Positions 1 through 12,324 of a stretch of DNA of 64,000 bases are shown here, one piece after another (the first letter of the stretch is position 1; the number at the start of each line of letters is the position of its first letter). Source of the stretch: Ascochyta rabiei. Taxonomy: Eukaryota; Ascomycota; Dothideomycetes; Pleosporales; Didymellaceae. The notes beneath the pieces are model-generated. The model did no database searches. It was not told where the DNA came from and saw only the letters and a list, made by a program, of their open reading frames with translations. A program made the position numbers and the translations under genes. Location of the stretch: positions 124,001 to 188,000 of the forward strand of contig NC_082414.1 of NCBI RefSeq assembly GCF_004011695.2, read 5' to 3'.

Positions 1-2075
1 TTGCTCTCTATAGTAATCTTCTATTATAATTTATATGTATATAGAGTGCTGCTATAGATATATTTAGTTATTTAATAACCTACTATCTAAAGCTTTCTGT
101 TAAGATAGCTATAATGTTGCTGTTTCTTAAACGTAGCGTTGTTAGATCTTCTTAGTTATCCTACTATATTTCTTATCTTTAGAGTAGCCTAAATAATACT
201 AGGTTGCAGAGGAAATCTAGGCACTACGCCACATTGTCTAAGCATAGTACTTATTTGCCTTAAGATCCCTCTGCTAATATATTAACAGTACTATATCCTT
301 ATATCTAGACCTTAGAGTTCCTAGTCTAGCTATAGTCTCCTATTGCTAGCTAGCGTACGTCTCTAAGTCTTAAGAGGTTATTATAGATATGCGTAGTTAA
401 GCTAGAATCTAGGAGAAATACCTCCTTTAATAGATATCCTTAATTACTTCTGCTATATACTGCTTTTATACTATCTTTATTAACCTAAGTAATTTCTTAG
501 CTATCTAGTAACTTAATAATATTGTCTAGTGTATAAGACGTCTTAATGTGTAGAGTAATTAATTAAGACACTGTTGTTATTTGCAGTTACCTAGTCCCTT
601 AAGACATTGCCTGTATTCTCTTTTATAAGTTACTGTTATATTTAAGCTTATACTATACTAGTTTTACAACACCTCTATTTATCTTAAACTACTTAGGTGC
701 CTTACCTGTATTTACGTAGTAGTAATTAGATATATTATAACGCTGTTTATAGGTAGGATATATGTCTTTAGATCTTACTGTATTCCTCTCTAGAAACTGC
801 TTAGTTCTGGCACTTTAGCTATCTATCTTTCTTTCATGTTGCCTAGGGTTTCTCTAGCCTTAATAATAGTTATTAGATAGCGCTCTTAGTTCTCTACTAA
901 AGGCGTCCCTTTATAGGTTTAAGTTAGATTTACTACTTACTGCGTATAATACCTCTCCTACTATAAAGGCGCTCTTAGGCTTCCTTCTTAGTAGATGTTA
1001 AAGGCTTATATAATTATAGAAGAGTTTTATTATTCTTTTCTTATTTATAGCTTTCTTATTATATCCTAGCTCTTAGAACGCTGTAGTCTAGGTTAATGCT
1101 ATCTTAGATACAGAGCCTAGAAAATTATTAATAACAGCTTATGTTTGTATAACCTTAGCCACCTTAAGGGTCTAAGCTTTATTTACTGCCTAATTGTATT
1201 TACTTAGCTATATCTCCTAATTTGTAGTTATTTGTATTAGTCTAAGTGCGGCATAGTATCTTTTTTGTACTTACGCCTGTTCTTTGTCTACATCTACTCT
1301 AATAGTGTCTTAGAGGGCAGTTATCTATTTATGCAGCGTTCTATTTTCTACACAGCAGCTTAGCTGCAGATATAGTGTTACTATTATAAGAATATGCTTA
1401 ATAGTTCCTAATATTTTCCTTTTCTTATCTTAATAGTCTTTCTTAAGTATCTTATATAACTTACGGTAAAGCTTATAGTCTTTATAATCTTCTTTATATA
1501 CCTCTTATCCCTTTTCTAAGAGGTCTAATACCTATATTAGAATTATAGGTGTTTACAGCATAGTTTTTAATATATCTATTACTTTATGTGTTGTTCTACA
1601 AGCTCTGTTTCAACCTACTTAGATAGTCTGTAATAATATAGTTAAGGTGTTACTTATACTTATTGCTAGTTTATATTACATAATTTCTAGAGGTAGTAGC
1701 GCCTTTAGTTGTATGCGTTAGAGTTGCACCCCTTTAGGGTCTACTAGTAGCTATGTATCTTAAAATTAGCACTTAATCTTAAGTTAGTAGTACTAGGAGA
1801 CCTAGTTACTTAAGTTGGTAAGAATGACTGTTGCGTCCCTCTAGCTTTGGCTAGTTGCTATTTTGCTTGTTATTAGCGCTTATTGTAGCAGCAGTAAGAC
1901 TCTTAATTGTTAGATTAGATAGTAATAGTAATAAGTTAATAATAAGGTATTAATGTTCTGTTGTTGTTCTATGTAAGAGTGATTTTTGTCTTATCTAGGT
2001 TCTGGTAGGGGCTCCTCTACAGTTTCTTGGCAGGTATATCGCCTAACCCATTTCTCTAATACCTTTTATTTAACA
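1..2075 (-). mobile_element. Copia-type LTR retrotransposon M, 5' part, RIP-degraded
   Basis: The 5' LTR lies at 1908-2075 and the internal sequence runs leftward out of the window. All frames are broken by TAA/TAG. Positions 1072-2075 match 50768-51777 closely, which gives the right LTR border. The motif AATTAAGAGTCTTAC just inside the LTR (1893-1907, read on the minus strand) also occurs inside the 5' LTRs of Copia copies P and C1, so assignment to the same superfamily is an inference from that shared motif. No catalytic domain can be read here. Confidence 0.7.
1908..2075 (-). repeat. LTR of Copia M (168 bp)
   Basis: It starts TGTTAGAT and ends TTTAACA on the plus strand. A second 168-bp copy lies at 51610-51777; sequence outside the right border diverges at once in the two places, which defines that end. 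Differences between copies are mostly C/T and G/A. Confidence 0.75.
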
Positions 2076-2338
2076 CTTTACTAGGTTCTATTAATGTTTT
2101 GTACCTAAATTCTCACGTATAGCTAAGCCCCTTACTACCTTACAAAGCCCTGTAAACCTATTTAAATAGACTGCCTAATACTTATCTAGTTTTAAAAGCT
2201 TAAAAGAGGCACTATTATCTATATATACTCTATGCTATTTCAACCCTAAGTATAACATAAAGATTAAAACTAATACATCTAAAAGAGTTGTTGTAGGAAT
2301 TATGTCCTAACAACACCTAAACAAAAAATACTCCCTAG
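2076..2338. other. Unassigned AT-rich sequence
   Basis: This 263-bp stretch lies between the Copia M LTR and the G-rich fragment. I see no frame, repeat or motif. It may be the older sequence into which both elements inserted. Confidence 0.4.
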
Positions 2339-2461
2339 TACGCTGGCAAAAGGGTAGGGGGTACCCTAGGGTTGGGTAGGGGTTGGGTACGGTCTGTACG
2401 GGCGTTGGGTAGAGGTAGGGTAGGGGTAGGGTCCACATGGGGTAGGGGTAGGGTAGGGTCT
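2339..2461. mobile_element. Truncated G-rich hAT-like fold-back element
   Basis: It begins TACGCTGGCAAAAGGGTAGG, the same terminus as the right end of the complete element at 47897-49029, and continues into GGGTAGGGG-type repeats and the GGTCCACATGGGGTA unit. It stops exactly where the LTR of Copia P starts (2462). The remainder is not found downstream, so insertion of P plus later loss is the simplest reading. Confidence 0.75.
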
Positions 2462-2634
2462 TGTTAGATAGAACGAGCTCTAGCAAGGTCGGATCTGTAC
2501 AATCGAGCAGGGACCAATAGGCTTAGCACACTAGCGAAGAACCTGAATCCCACTGAACACAGGGGAACAGGAACATACAACAATAATTAATATTATTAAG
2601 TTACCTTATTATATATTTATTATACTATCTAACA
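2462..2634 (+). repeat. 5' LTR of Copia P (173 bp)
   Basis: It begins TGTTAGATAG and ends CTATCTAACA, a perfect 10-bp terminal inverted repeat. It is followed by ATTAAGAGTCTTACTG, the motif seen behind the LTRs of C1 and M and probably the primer-binding region. Confidence 0.8.
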
Positions 2635-5215
2635 ATTAAGAGTCTTACTGCTGCGACTAACGCAAATAGCACAATTAACCTACTACAACCCTACAATAAC
2701 GCTAAGGGACTATACAGACTACACAGGCTAGAGTATACAACTACATGCTAGATACGTAGTCTACAACATCTAGAACAAGATAAATCTAAAATCTAGTGTC
2801 TAAGAAACACTAAAACTACTAGCTATACGTGTGCCTGTTGTTACAGACTGCGCACTAGCTCCTAGCATTAAAGTCCTAACAAGACTAACTAAATAATTAA
2901 CTGTAGGTTAGAGGGCTTTTAAGGAAGACCTTAAATATTATAAGATACTCCTTAAACAGTATAAGAGCAATTAATATAAGTATAAGAAAGAATAAAGCAG
3001 TATACAACAGATTGTTACGTTTATCTAGTTAACTATGTTACTACACTTACTACGCACATACTGTCTTCTAGATAGACTACTCTAACAGTAGATTACTAAC
3101 CTGCAATTAACAGTTAGAATTAACAAACAATTAAATAAGAACAAGCCTACAACAGATACCTCTTAGCTCTTAAGCTAATAAAAAGCACGTTATAATAGGA
3201 CATATAGCTAGCTAAGTACAACTAGGTAGCTATAGAGGCAGAGACATGTTAAGTTACTAAATTATTGTAATTAAATATAATAATAAAAGACTTCCTAGTA
3301 GCTGTAAACAAAGTTGCGCCTATATAGTCTATAAATTTCTAGGATAATAGTAAATTTGTAACTAGTATAAGCTAGAAGGAGATAATTAAATGCTTCTAAG
3401 AACACATAATAATGTATTATCCTCTTAGATTAGGGAAATATAAGGCCTTTATAGCTAGTAATGCATTATTTCTTACTAAAGGGGGTAGAACCTCCTAAAG
3501 CACTAAAGAGGACGCCTAAAATGCTAAAAGCGCGCTATCTAGCAACTAGGGCAGACCCTGCAATTAACGTACAGCAGGTAGGAAAACTACTACACTTAAG
3601 CAGCCTTTAGATAAAAGACCTGCTACTATAGAGGGAGCAAAATGCCCTACATATAGACAACGCTACAGTATATAGGATTACTATTATATTAATCTAGATA
3701 AGGCACCTAAGTAGTAGAAACTAAATAAGATAACAAATAAGCTTATATAATTTAAGCGTAAGAAAGACACTACATTTTAAGGGCTAATTTGCAGACAAAG
3801 CAGAACCTGTCTAAGAACACTAGTTGTAAAATAATTATATACTCTAACGCCTAAACACTTAAAGAATAACTAAAGGGCTAGAGAGTTACAAATGTGAGAG
3901 CTGTCTTTAATACAGCATTAGGCGGAAAGAATGCTAAAGGCTATCTACTAAGGAGGTTGTTTATCCTTAACTTAGGATTAAACTACTATATAATAAATAA
4001 CCCTAACTGTATACACAACTTCTGCCTACTAATTCCTAGTAACTATATCTAGGCTAGAAAATTAAAAGTGTAGATAAAGGAATACAGATTAATTAAGCTA
4101 AGTTTAATAAACTAGTCTAGAACCTGCAGTATAACACTGCATAACGTAGCAGTCTACCCTAACCTGCTATATAATTTAGTATCTTTCTACCTTCTAAGAC
4201 AATAAGGGATATAGTAGGATACTTAGACAAATCTAACAACCCTATAAAGACTAGACAATAAAATTATCTGCACTATTACTAAAATGTTTAGGTAATAGGT
4301 ACTAGAGTATAAGGAATTGTAAGATGCCTTATACTACACGCATAAATCTATGTTAAAAACTAAAAAGGGACTACAGAGAGCCTCTGCTACACTATAGCAC
4401 AGGCAACTAGGTTATCCTAGCCTAGTAGTAGTAGAACACCTTGTATAACAAACTTAGGGGTACGCATTAAAGGCATTACTACAGTAGAGTGTAATTCCTG
4501 CAGAAGAGCAAAGTTAAGGCAATAAATAAGCTAAGTCCTACGCACAAATGATAACAGCCTAGAAAAAAGACTAAGTATTAATTTTTACACCTATAAAGCT
4601 TAAGAGGTAACAAAAGAGAAGAGCTAATTAATAATTACTAACAAATTCTTAGGCCTGCAATAGGATCTCTACTTTACTAACAACTAAACAGTAAAATCTA
4701 TTATTAAAGCCTTATTAATATTTATACTATTTCTTAAAAACTACTATAATATATCTATTAAGACAATTAAGGTAGACAACATAATTATAACTATTAAGCT
4801 AGAGGTTAAAAGATAGTTAGCAATATAAGGAATTATTATTAAGCCTTCTACACTAGATATTTAAGTATAAAATAGAGGCGTAGAACGCTTAGGGGGTGTA
4901 AATAAGGAGAAAGCTTACGCTATGCAACTTAACGCTAACCTCTCCTAGGAACTATAGCTAGAAGTTACAAGAGCTGCAGTATACCTCTACAACAGAACTC
5001 TAAATTACATAAACTATTAGAAAACACTATAAAAAATATTCTTTACGTAAGTTACTTTTAGTAATAGGATAGTAATATTATTATATAAACCTAATCTTAT
5101 ACACCTTAAAGTATACAGCTATAAGATATTTATAATAAATATTAATACACATAGAGATAGATTACGCCTTTAACGCCTAGATCTAAAGGTATAGATTAAT
5201 TTTCTAGTAGAATAC
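2635..5215 (+). pseudogene. Copia P gag-protease-integrase remnant
   Basis: The frame is full of stops but can be followed. Around 4390-4540 there is an integrase zinc-binding region (His residues, then a CNSC-like pair followed by a basic stretch RRAK), as in the GAG-pre-integrase/integrase region of Copia elements. A catalytic-core-like segment follows to about 5000. The break at 5215 falls between integrase and reverse transcriptase, judging from the aligned region of C1 (about 22560-22680). Gag before 3900 is recognisable only by position. Confidence 0.6.
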
Positions 5216-5468
5216 TATAACAGAGCTTAAAGGACTATACTTAGGTGATTGATTAATTTAATTAGTGTCTATATATTTAATGTGTAACGTGTTGCTTAAG
5301 TATAAAGGAAATTTGGTTATCACGTAATCTTGCTTACTTAAGCTTTGTAGGCGACCCTTAGGAGCTTGGTGGTTAATTGTGGAGAAAGGAGCCACTCAAC
5401 AATAATCCGCAAGCTCGATTAGATAGGGGAGCACCCTATTGGTCATCTACAGGCTCGGCTGCGCGACA
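5216..5468 (-). repeat. 3' LTR of Copia C2
   Basis: It is 253 bp and ends CTGCGCGACA on the plus strand. Compared with the other LTR there are about 14 transitions and one transversion; ten of the transitions fall in YCA/TGR contexts. This copy is the more mutated of the two (for example TAAC for TGAC near its start). Confidence 0.85.
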
Positions 5469-5480
5469 CACCCCCCAGGT
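5469..5480 (-). promoter_or_regulatory. Polypurine tract of Copia C2
   Basis: Read on the minus strand, a purine run ACCTGGGGGGTG directly abuts the 3' LTR. This is the expected position and composition of the plus-strand primer site. Confidence 0.7.
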
Positions 5481-6299
5481 GATCCCAGCCGGGATTGCCT
5501 GTCTTCTAAGAGCTGCTGCGTAGGTAATCAGGCTCTCAAATTCTTAAACCAGATTTCCGAGCTTGTGGTTAGTAGTTTTGATGCTCTCTAGTGGTCTTGG
5601 TTTAATTGTAACCTGTTGCTGACTCTAATTGTTCTGCCAAGCGGCTGAAGTAGGTGGCAGACGCTCGTTCAGCTGCAGATTCCTTGTTACTAAGCTGCTG
5701 AGTATCCTTTCCTATGCTCGTTTCTTACAAACCTTATTAGATGAGAGGGATAGTATAGACCAGTAATCGTCTGTTTGCTGTTAAGCTAGTAACGTCGTGC
5801 TGCCTGGAGAAAGTTGCATTCACTCTTACTTTTACTAGGCGTTTTAGAGATCCATATAACCAGCTCACCCGCTCGTTTTTCTCTGTTTCTTTAACCATCT
5901 CTATTGACATGGCTGTAAGTATACCAATTGCTGGTTTCGCGCTCCTCAGACCTACCCTATATGCTTCTTTGTTGTTTTGCTAGGTTTGTGTTTCCTCTGT
6001 GGTTGTGATAGCTTGGGGGAGCGTCTATTCGAGCTTCCTGTCTTTGTTTACCAGCTCTTTTAAGTAGTTTTGTTAGCTTTAGCGCTTTCTATAGCCTTAA
6101 AGGCTTTTTTAGACAGCGTCTGTTTAAGCTTCCTGGCCTTGTTTTACCAGCTCTTTTTGGAGGTTTTGCTGACTTTGGCCTATAGAGAGAACCTAAATTC
6201 AAGCGCCTTACGCGCACCGCCGCCGCTACCGCCGCCCGAGCTGCTGCCCGTGCCGCCAGCGGCTCTGCCGCGCCCGTGCCCACACCCACGACCACGACC

Positions 6300-6653
6300 A
6301 TGACCACGACCACGACCACGACCGCGCCTGAGCCTGCGCCTGCGGCTTCGGCTGCTCCTTCTGCTGCTGCTGCTGCTACTGCCGCTGCCGCCGCCCTAAC
6401 CGCCGCCGCCTATGCAGCCTCGCTGCCGCCGCCGCCACCTCGCGCGCTGCCCGCGCCCCCCCCACCAGCTCGCGACCCGTCGCAGGGCGCTCGCAGGATC
6501 ATTCCCTGCGAGCGCTGCGTCGACGCGCTTATAGTGAACAGTTCGGTGCCTGTGTGCGTTAATCGTGTTAGTAGGCGGGGAAGGCGCTGCTGGCGTTGCG
6601 CCTAAGGGCATTTGTGCCGCCCCCTGTAGGTTTTGTTTAAATAGCGCTTGTGA
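6300..6653 (+). pseudogene. Antisense accessory Cys-rich ORF of Copia C2
   Basis: This frame lies between the pol 3' end (about 7023) and the 3' LTR, on the strand opposite to gag-pol. The first half is low complexity (Thr runs, then Ala/Pro-rich), in a GC-rich patch. The second half has IPCERC, about 15 residues, VC, then RRCWRCA and, past a TAA, GHLC: a CxxC ... CxxC-x4-5-C pattern like a small zinc-binding domain. Stops at 6603, 6627 and 6642 are consistent with CAA or TGG converted to TAA/TAG; TGA at 6651 may be the true end. The start is uncertain: ATG at 6300 is in frame and the frame stays open upstream. The frame is closely similar in layout to the G2 accessory ORF (38124-38558). Function unknown. 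Confidence 0.55.
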
Positions 6654-7022
6654 ATAGTAGTCTGACAGCTCGTTTAGCGACATCCGCCTCAAGCCCTTTA
6701 GGATTGAGCTGGTTAACAAGCTTGTTTGCTTGGGTGGAGTGACGACTTCCGTAAGCAATCATAACTTGTTGTTTTTTATTAGCTAACGAGCTTGTAGCAG
6801 GCAACTAATCTGCGCTGCGCTCTCTGCGTGGTGAAGGGCCTGATCAAGGATGGGTACTTCTTCTGAGTACCCTCCTTAGTCGGGTCAGGTTTTGGAGCTG
6901 CTAGATACCTATAGGGAGGGGGCTGTCCTCCCTATACATAGTTTGAAGAATTTGCTAAGCCCTGTAGCTGTTGGTTGAGCGCTCGAAAGAGCTGCCACCG
7001 GTAGTTACAGGTGCTCTTTTGC

Positions 7023-10000
7023 CTATTTAGGGAGGGGGTTGTCCTCCCCAGCAATACCACAATCTTCTGCCTCTCCCTTAACCTGCTCTTTTTCTATATA
7101 ATTAATGCTAAACAGGTTCAGGTGTAAGACAAAGCGCTCGTGAGCCTGTCTGGGGAGCGCTTTTGTGAGACTGTTGGCTGGTATCTCGCTCGTTTTGAGG
7201 TACGTTACCTGGAGATTTCCCCTGGCGTACTCTTGTTTCAACCACATATTCTGGATATCTACATGGCGCAGCCAAGTAGTAAGCCGCTCGCTCTCTTCTA
7301 CTACTAATCGGATTGTTTGTTGGTTGTCGCAGAAAATCTCCTACGGCACCCCTAAGTCTAGCTGAAGTTCGTGTAGAAACCGTTTAAGAGCTGCTGCTTC
7401 CTTAGCCACATGCTCTAACGCTAACAACTCAGCTTTAGTGGTTGAAGTCGTCACTGTTAATTAACGTGCTGCTTTCTAGATAATTGGACTACTAAAGAGC
7501 TGCACGATATACCCCTGAGAGGAGCGTCTGGTCTCCCAATTGTCGGCAAATGACGCGTCCCCACAGATGAGCAATTGGCTGCCTTGGTGAGCTCCGTACC
7601 GTATCCCTAGGTGCTTCGTTTAATAGAGGTAAGCTATAACCTAAGCTGCTGCCTTAAAGTGAGCAGCTCCCAGATTTGTGAGATGATGGGACAGCTGAGA
7701 GGCGGCATACGCTACATCTGGTTGGATCATAATTGCTGTGTAGAGGATAGATCCCACCCGCTCTTAAAACGCTTTAACTTCTTGCTTTAAAGCTTGCCTG
7801 TCATGCTTGAGTAGCTCTTCTATTAGGAAGGGGACTGTTAGGAAGGATCCCTTCTCTACTACTCTAAATTTAGTAGCGAGCTTGTCAATATAGGCGTCGT
7901 GCGCGAGTGTAATAGTTCTAGCAGTTCTGTCGCGGATAATACGCACTCCCAGAAACCATTCAGCAGCTCTATAGTCTTCTATCCGGTATTTGGCCATTAA
8001 TGAGCTTATAAGATGCTTTGCAGCAGCTTAATTGTCCTTGTGATAGGCTAGCAGAATATTGTCTACATAGAACAGTAGCACTATCCAGCGTTCAGCGTCA
8101 TAGAACAAGCAAGGTTCCTCTTTTGACGCGATTAGGCCGAGCTTCTGGAGAGTGGCTGAGAGCTCTTTGTACCATAGAACCGGCGAATCACGTAACCCAT
8201 ATAGAGCCTATAGAAGTAGGACTACCTTCTCAGGTTTTGTGAAGCCATCTGGCAGCTCGCAGAGCACTTGGGGTTGGTCCTGGCGGCTCGCGTTAAGAAA
8301 CGCGCCTGCGACGTTATACTGATGGAGCTCCAGGTCAAACTAGGCAGCTATCGCCACCATGGTGCGAAAAGACCTGGAGGCGAGCGTCGTGGCGTAGGTT
8401 GAGACGATTGAATCCTTAGCCTGTAGATCTCCGCGTACACAGATCCTTGCCTTATATTTAAGGAAGTAACTATCTTAATCTAGCTTATATATAAAGACCT
8501 ATTTAAGCGGCAGAGGCCTAGCTAAGGCGCTCGCTCGGTCTATTTCTTTCTAGGTTCTCTTTTCTATAAGTGTGGCTATCTCTTTCTCACAAGCCTGGCG
8601 AAATAGAGCTCCTAGTGGGTGGTAGGCGAGATCCTTCCATTTCTTTGGCAAAGGTGGGAGCTTGTCACGGTGCGTGCGCTGCTCTAAAGGGATTTTTTCC
8701 TTCTTTAAGACAGACGCCGCGAGCACCGCGTAGATGGTAACAAGCTCTCTTCTACTTATGCTATATTTGTTCGCATGTTTAAACAGTAGGTAGATAAGCC
8801 AGGAGTACCCGTGCTTTCTTATAGAGCTTATTACTAAGTACTGTCCTGCTCTATCCTTATAATTATTAGCAGGTTTATCGCGCTCGCGGTCATCTATCCG
8901 GCGGCTCCGCCTTGTGGCTGGACCCCAGACTCTCCGTTGATACGAGCGTCTCGTTACTGCCTTATCTGCTCCTGTTGTCCTTCAAGAAGGTATCAGAACA
9001 ATCAGTAATGCGGGTCTTAGTGGATCTTCTTCCTCAAGATCCTCGTTATCTACTGGCGCGCTCCCTTCCTGATCAGGTAAGTGCACTTCCTGTGAGCCGT
9101 CAGTTAGATTCTCCTCTTCAGGAGCTTCCCTGCCTAAGGCCAGTGGCTCTGGCTCGGGCGTTGGGTTGGGGGATGGGAGGCCTGTTTCTTGGTGTCGTTC
9201 TGCACGGATCTCCAGCGGCTTGCCGGCCAAGCTTGCTGCGCGTACAGTCTCTGTCTCAGGAGCTCCTTCGTTACTAGACTAGCCATCTAGCAATTAAGAT
9301 TGCTCCCAAGTGTTACCCCCAAGCTAATGCTCAGAGGACTTGCTGAGCGTCAGGTCTCTGTTAGGGAGCTTGATTGCTTCTCCTGCGTTTGTAATCTTGC
9401 CAGGTTTATAGAGGATTTCCACTACTGCCTCTGCTTCTTCAGCGCTTATAGTAGTAGATTTATCTGCTCTATTGTAAAAGAGCTCCTTGTTAAAGGTTAC
9501 GTTGCGCGTTGTTATGACCTGGTTGATTATAGGGACCTATATCTGATAGATGTTAGATACTTAGTACCCTACGAGGTAGCTGATATGCCCCCTTAGAGTG
9601 ACTTTAAAGCCCCTCCGATTACGCCCAGCTGCTTGTTCCTTGTTTAAGGGGTAGGCTCGGCAGCCGTAGGCGTAAATCCCGCTCTAATCAGGTCTTAGAT
9701 CTGCTGTTGCTACCCTTACCTGCTCTGGCTCATACCATCAGAAATACTAAGTAAACCAGAGATCAAGCTCCTCATTTAGGCTCCGTAGCTTGTGTGCGTG
9801 CGATGGGCTTATGTTATAGAGCCATGCCGCCGCTACAACAATCTCTGGCCAGAGCTTCTAGGGTAGATTTGCTCCGCTCCTTATCTTGATAGATTTTGTA
9901 ATTATCTCTTAACCAGCTCTTTCTGCTCCTCTATTCGGCTTATGTGTGTATGGAGGAGAGGGATCTATATCTATTCCCTAATTAAGCGCCTAGCGCTTAT

Positions 10001-12320
10001 ATGCTGAGCTCCCTTTCTACAGGAGTGTTGCTGTGTTATTGTCTTGGCTGATTTTGCAGATTTAGAGCTTGTACTAGGTACTTACCTAGCTTATAAAGTT
10101 CGTAAGAACCTGTAAGATCTCTAGTTGCGTTTTACCTTATAAAGTAAACACAAAGAGCTTCCCACTATAGTACTCCTTAATCACAAGCGTCCATAATTCG
10201 CCTCCCCTGCCTAACAGCATATTAAACAGGTCCCAGCTAACTCTCTAAAACAGTCGTGCTGGTCTCTCTCTCTTTCTCTGTAATATTACTTGCTTGGCGT
10301 GGGTTGTTGAGCAAATCTCACAATCTTTTTGGAGCGTCCCGTTGATACGCACGCCGCGCGCCTTTGTTACCAGCGCTTAAAGAGCCTCTGGGCCTAGATG
10401 ACCAGCTCAGGCATGCCACAGCTGTTCAGGCGAGCTGCGTGGGTAAGATTCATAGGATCGCTTTGTTGTCACTGCGTTGAGGATGGGAGGATAGAGAGAA
10501 AGTGGCTTGTATTTAAGGAAAGTGAGGTTGTAAGCGCGCTTAAGAGTAGCACATACGACGCTCCCATTAAGATCTTTAATGTATCCCACACGAAGAGAGC
10601 TGTCCAGACCTAGGTACCAGACTCCTTTCTCTTGGAGGCAAGCTTCTGAGATTATGTTAACATAGAATCCTTCTACAACTACAACGTTCTAAAGGAGCAG
10701 GTCCTTAGTATATAGGCTGTGCTTTCTGTGCAGAGCGTTCTTAAACAAGCGAGCTCCTCGTCTGGATATGGGGAGCGCCTGGGTACCTGCTTCCACCGTG
10801 TTGGTGGGCCCAGCGGGGCGGAAAGATCCAGGTACCAGCCAATTGGCGCTGTTAACTAGGTGCGTAGCAGCTCTATTGTCCAAAATAGTACTATCTGTTA
10901 ATAGATGAGCGTTGAAATCCATAAGGTTGTATACCCCAGATCCCACGTTCTCCACTAGATTTGTTATTAATTTTAGATTAATTAGAGCTGCTTGGACGTT
11001 GCCAGGAAACTCCACTTTCTTGGTTTGGCTAGTGGCGGCTGAAGTAATAGCTAATAGAGCGTTTGCAGTCCATCTGAGCCGCTCTATTGCCTTTTAGGTT
11101 TCCTTGTGCTCTTGGTATCTGAGCCTCTGGCGAGTCTCTTGCTTGTTCTTTTCGCTCATCTGAACAGGTGGTGAGGAGCTCCCTCTGACAGCAGTTTCGA
11201 GGAAACAGCAATTAGTAGGCTTCTATTTGTGGGTCTTGCCTTTTTGTTTATAAGGGCAGACGTATCCTGAGGAGCTGCTAGCGTTGTTCCCAGAGCTCCC
11301 GCCCGCGTTATTTTGGCCAGATAGAGCGTCTGAGCGGGTACCAAAGGTTGCGAAAACGCCTAGGTTATCTTTACCTGATCTTATAGTATGCTTATACATT
11401 AACCTACTAAAGACCCTTGAAACCTAGTCTAGATTAAGCGTTTTGAGCCTTAGGATACTGTCCTGGATAATCCTTTAGCTCATTGTGCGGGCCCACTCTG
11501 GGGCGATCTGGTGGCTTAAGGCATCTAAGAAGTCTTGTACGGCAAGCTCTCTAGTAACCTCAGAGAGCTTATATGACTTGGCTCGCATATACAGGTATAA
11601 CTATTTCTAATACCAATCCTGTAGAGCGGCTCAGCCTTGCCTGGCAGCTCCCAGGTGCTGCCTGTACTCCGCTCTAACCTGGTTTTTGGTGCTTATATCC
11701 GTTAGAGCGAGCTCCTCCTTTAGGGCTCGTATGAGCGATTGTAGCGTTGTGGTGTTTTAGGTAACAAGCTTCACTATTACTAGTGACAGGATTGCTAGGC
11801 TTACTGTGGTATTGACCCAGTTCCAGAGCTTCTGAAGGCGCTCGGCCTTAGCTGCCTACTTGCTTGCTCTTATTTTGTACCCAAGGAGCTCTTGGTTGTA
11901 GGTCTTGAGGATCGTTAGGCCTGCGGGAGGCTCGTTGGGTTGGACGCTCTAGGCTCGGGTCGATTGAGCCGGCGGTCGGGTGGGGGCGGAGCCTATGATG
12001 GGTAGCCTAGGGGCTCCATCGTGCATCCCTGGGGCGTCTTTAGCGTCTGGATCCACCAAATCCCATACGTTACAAAGCTTGGCGTGCCACATAAGTTAAA
12101 TAAACCAATTAGGCCAATTAGACCTTGATTTAAGTTAATAGGGTCCTGTTGGGATACCTGAGAGAGCTTAAGCATTATAGTTAACTAGCTCGCCTATAGT
12201 GGCAGTCGTGGAGTTAGGATAAAAAAGATGATTAGGCAAAATTGGAGCGGTTGAGCAATGTCCAACAAGCTTGTTGCTGAGTGCGCAGGGAGATCTACTG
12301 TGCTTAGGAAGCCAGGCTCA
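7023..12320 (-). pseudogene. Copia C2 gag-pol polyprotein, degraded
   Basis: In transcription order (right to left): a gag region; a protease-like motif ILDNRAATHLV near 10850 (family motif LDSGA, Ser lost); an integrase zinc region with CEIC near 10310-10330 and core to about 9700; an acidic linker at 8982-9230 rich in Glu/Asp; reverse transcriptase with EDYRAAEWFLGVRI near 7900-7990; and the RNase H tail with SEIPANSLTKALPR near 7100-7200, the characteristic Copia ending. Order integrase before reverse transcriptase marks Copia (Pseudoviridae), not Gypsy. Frames change several times and stops are common, so no active product is expected. Confidence 0.75.
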
Positions 12321-12324
12321 TAAC
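12313..12324 (-). promoter_or_regulatory. Putative primer-binding site of Copia C2
   Basis: Read on the minus strand, GTTATGAGCC follows the 5' LTR directly. It is complementary to GGCTCATAAC, the anticodon arm typical of initiator tRNA-Met. Internal (half-tRNA) priming of this kind is known for Drosophila copia and yeast Ty5. The assignment rests on recalled tRNA sequence and a 10-base match. Confidence 0.5.

Larger units (their letters stand above)
2462..5215 (+). mobile_element. Copia retrotransposon P, 5' portion (LTR to integrase)
   Basis: The 5' LTR (2462-2634) is followed by internal sequence running into an integrase-like region. It is interrupted at 5216 by Copia C2. No reverse transcriptase half or 3' LTR is found beyond C2. 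The bases before the LTR (2457-2461, GGTCT) cannot be paired with a right-hand duplication. Confidence 0.75.
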
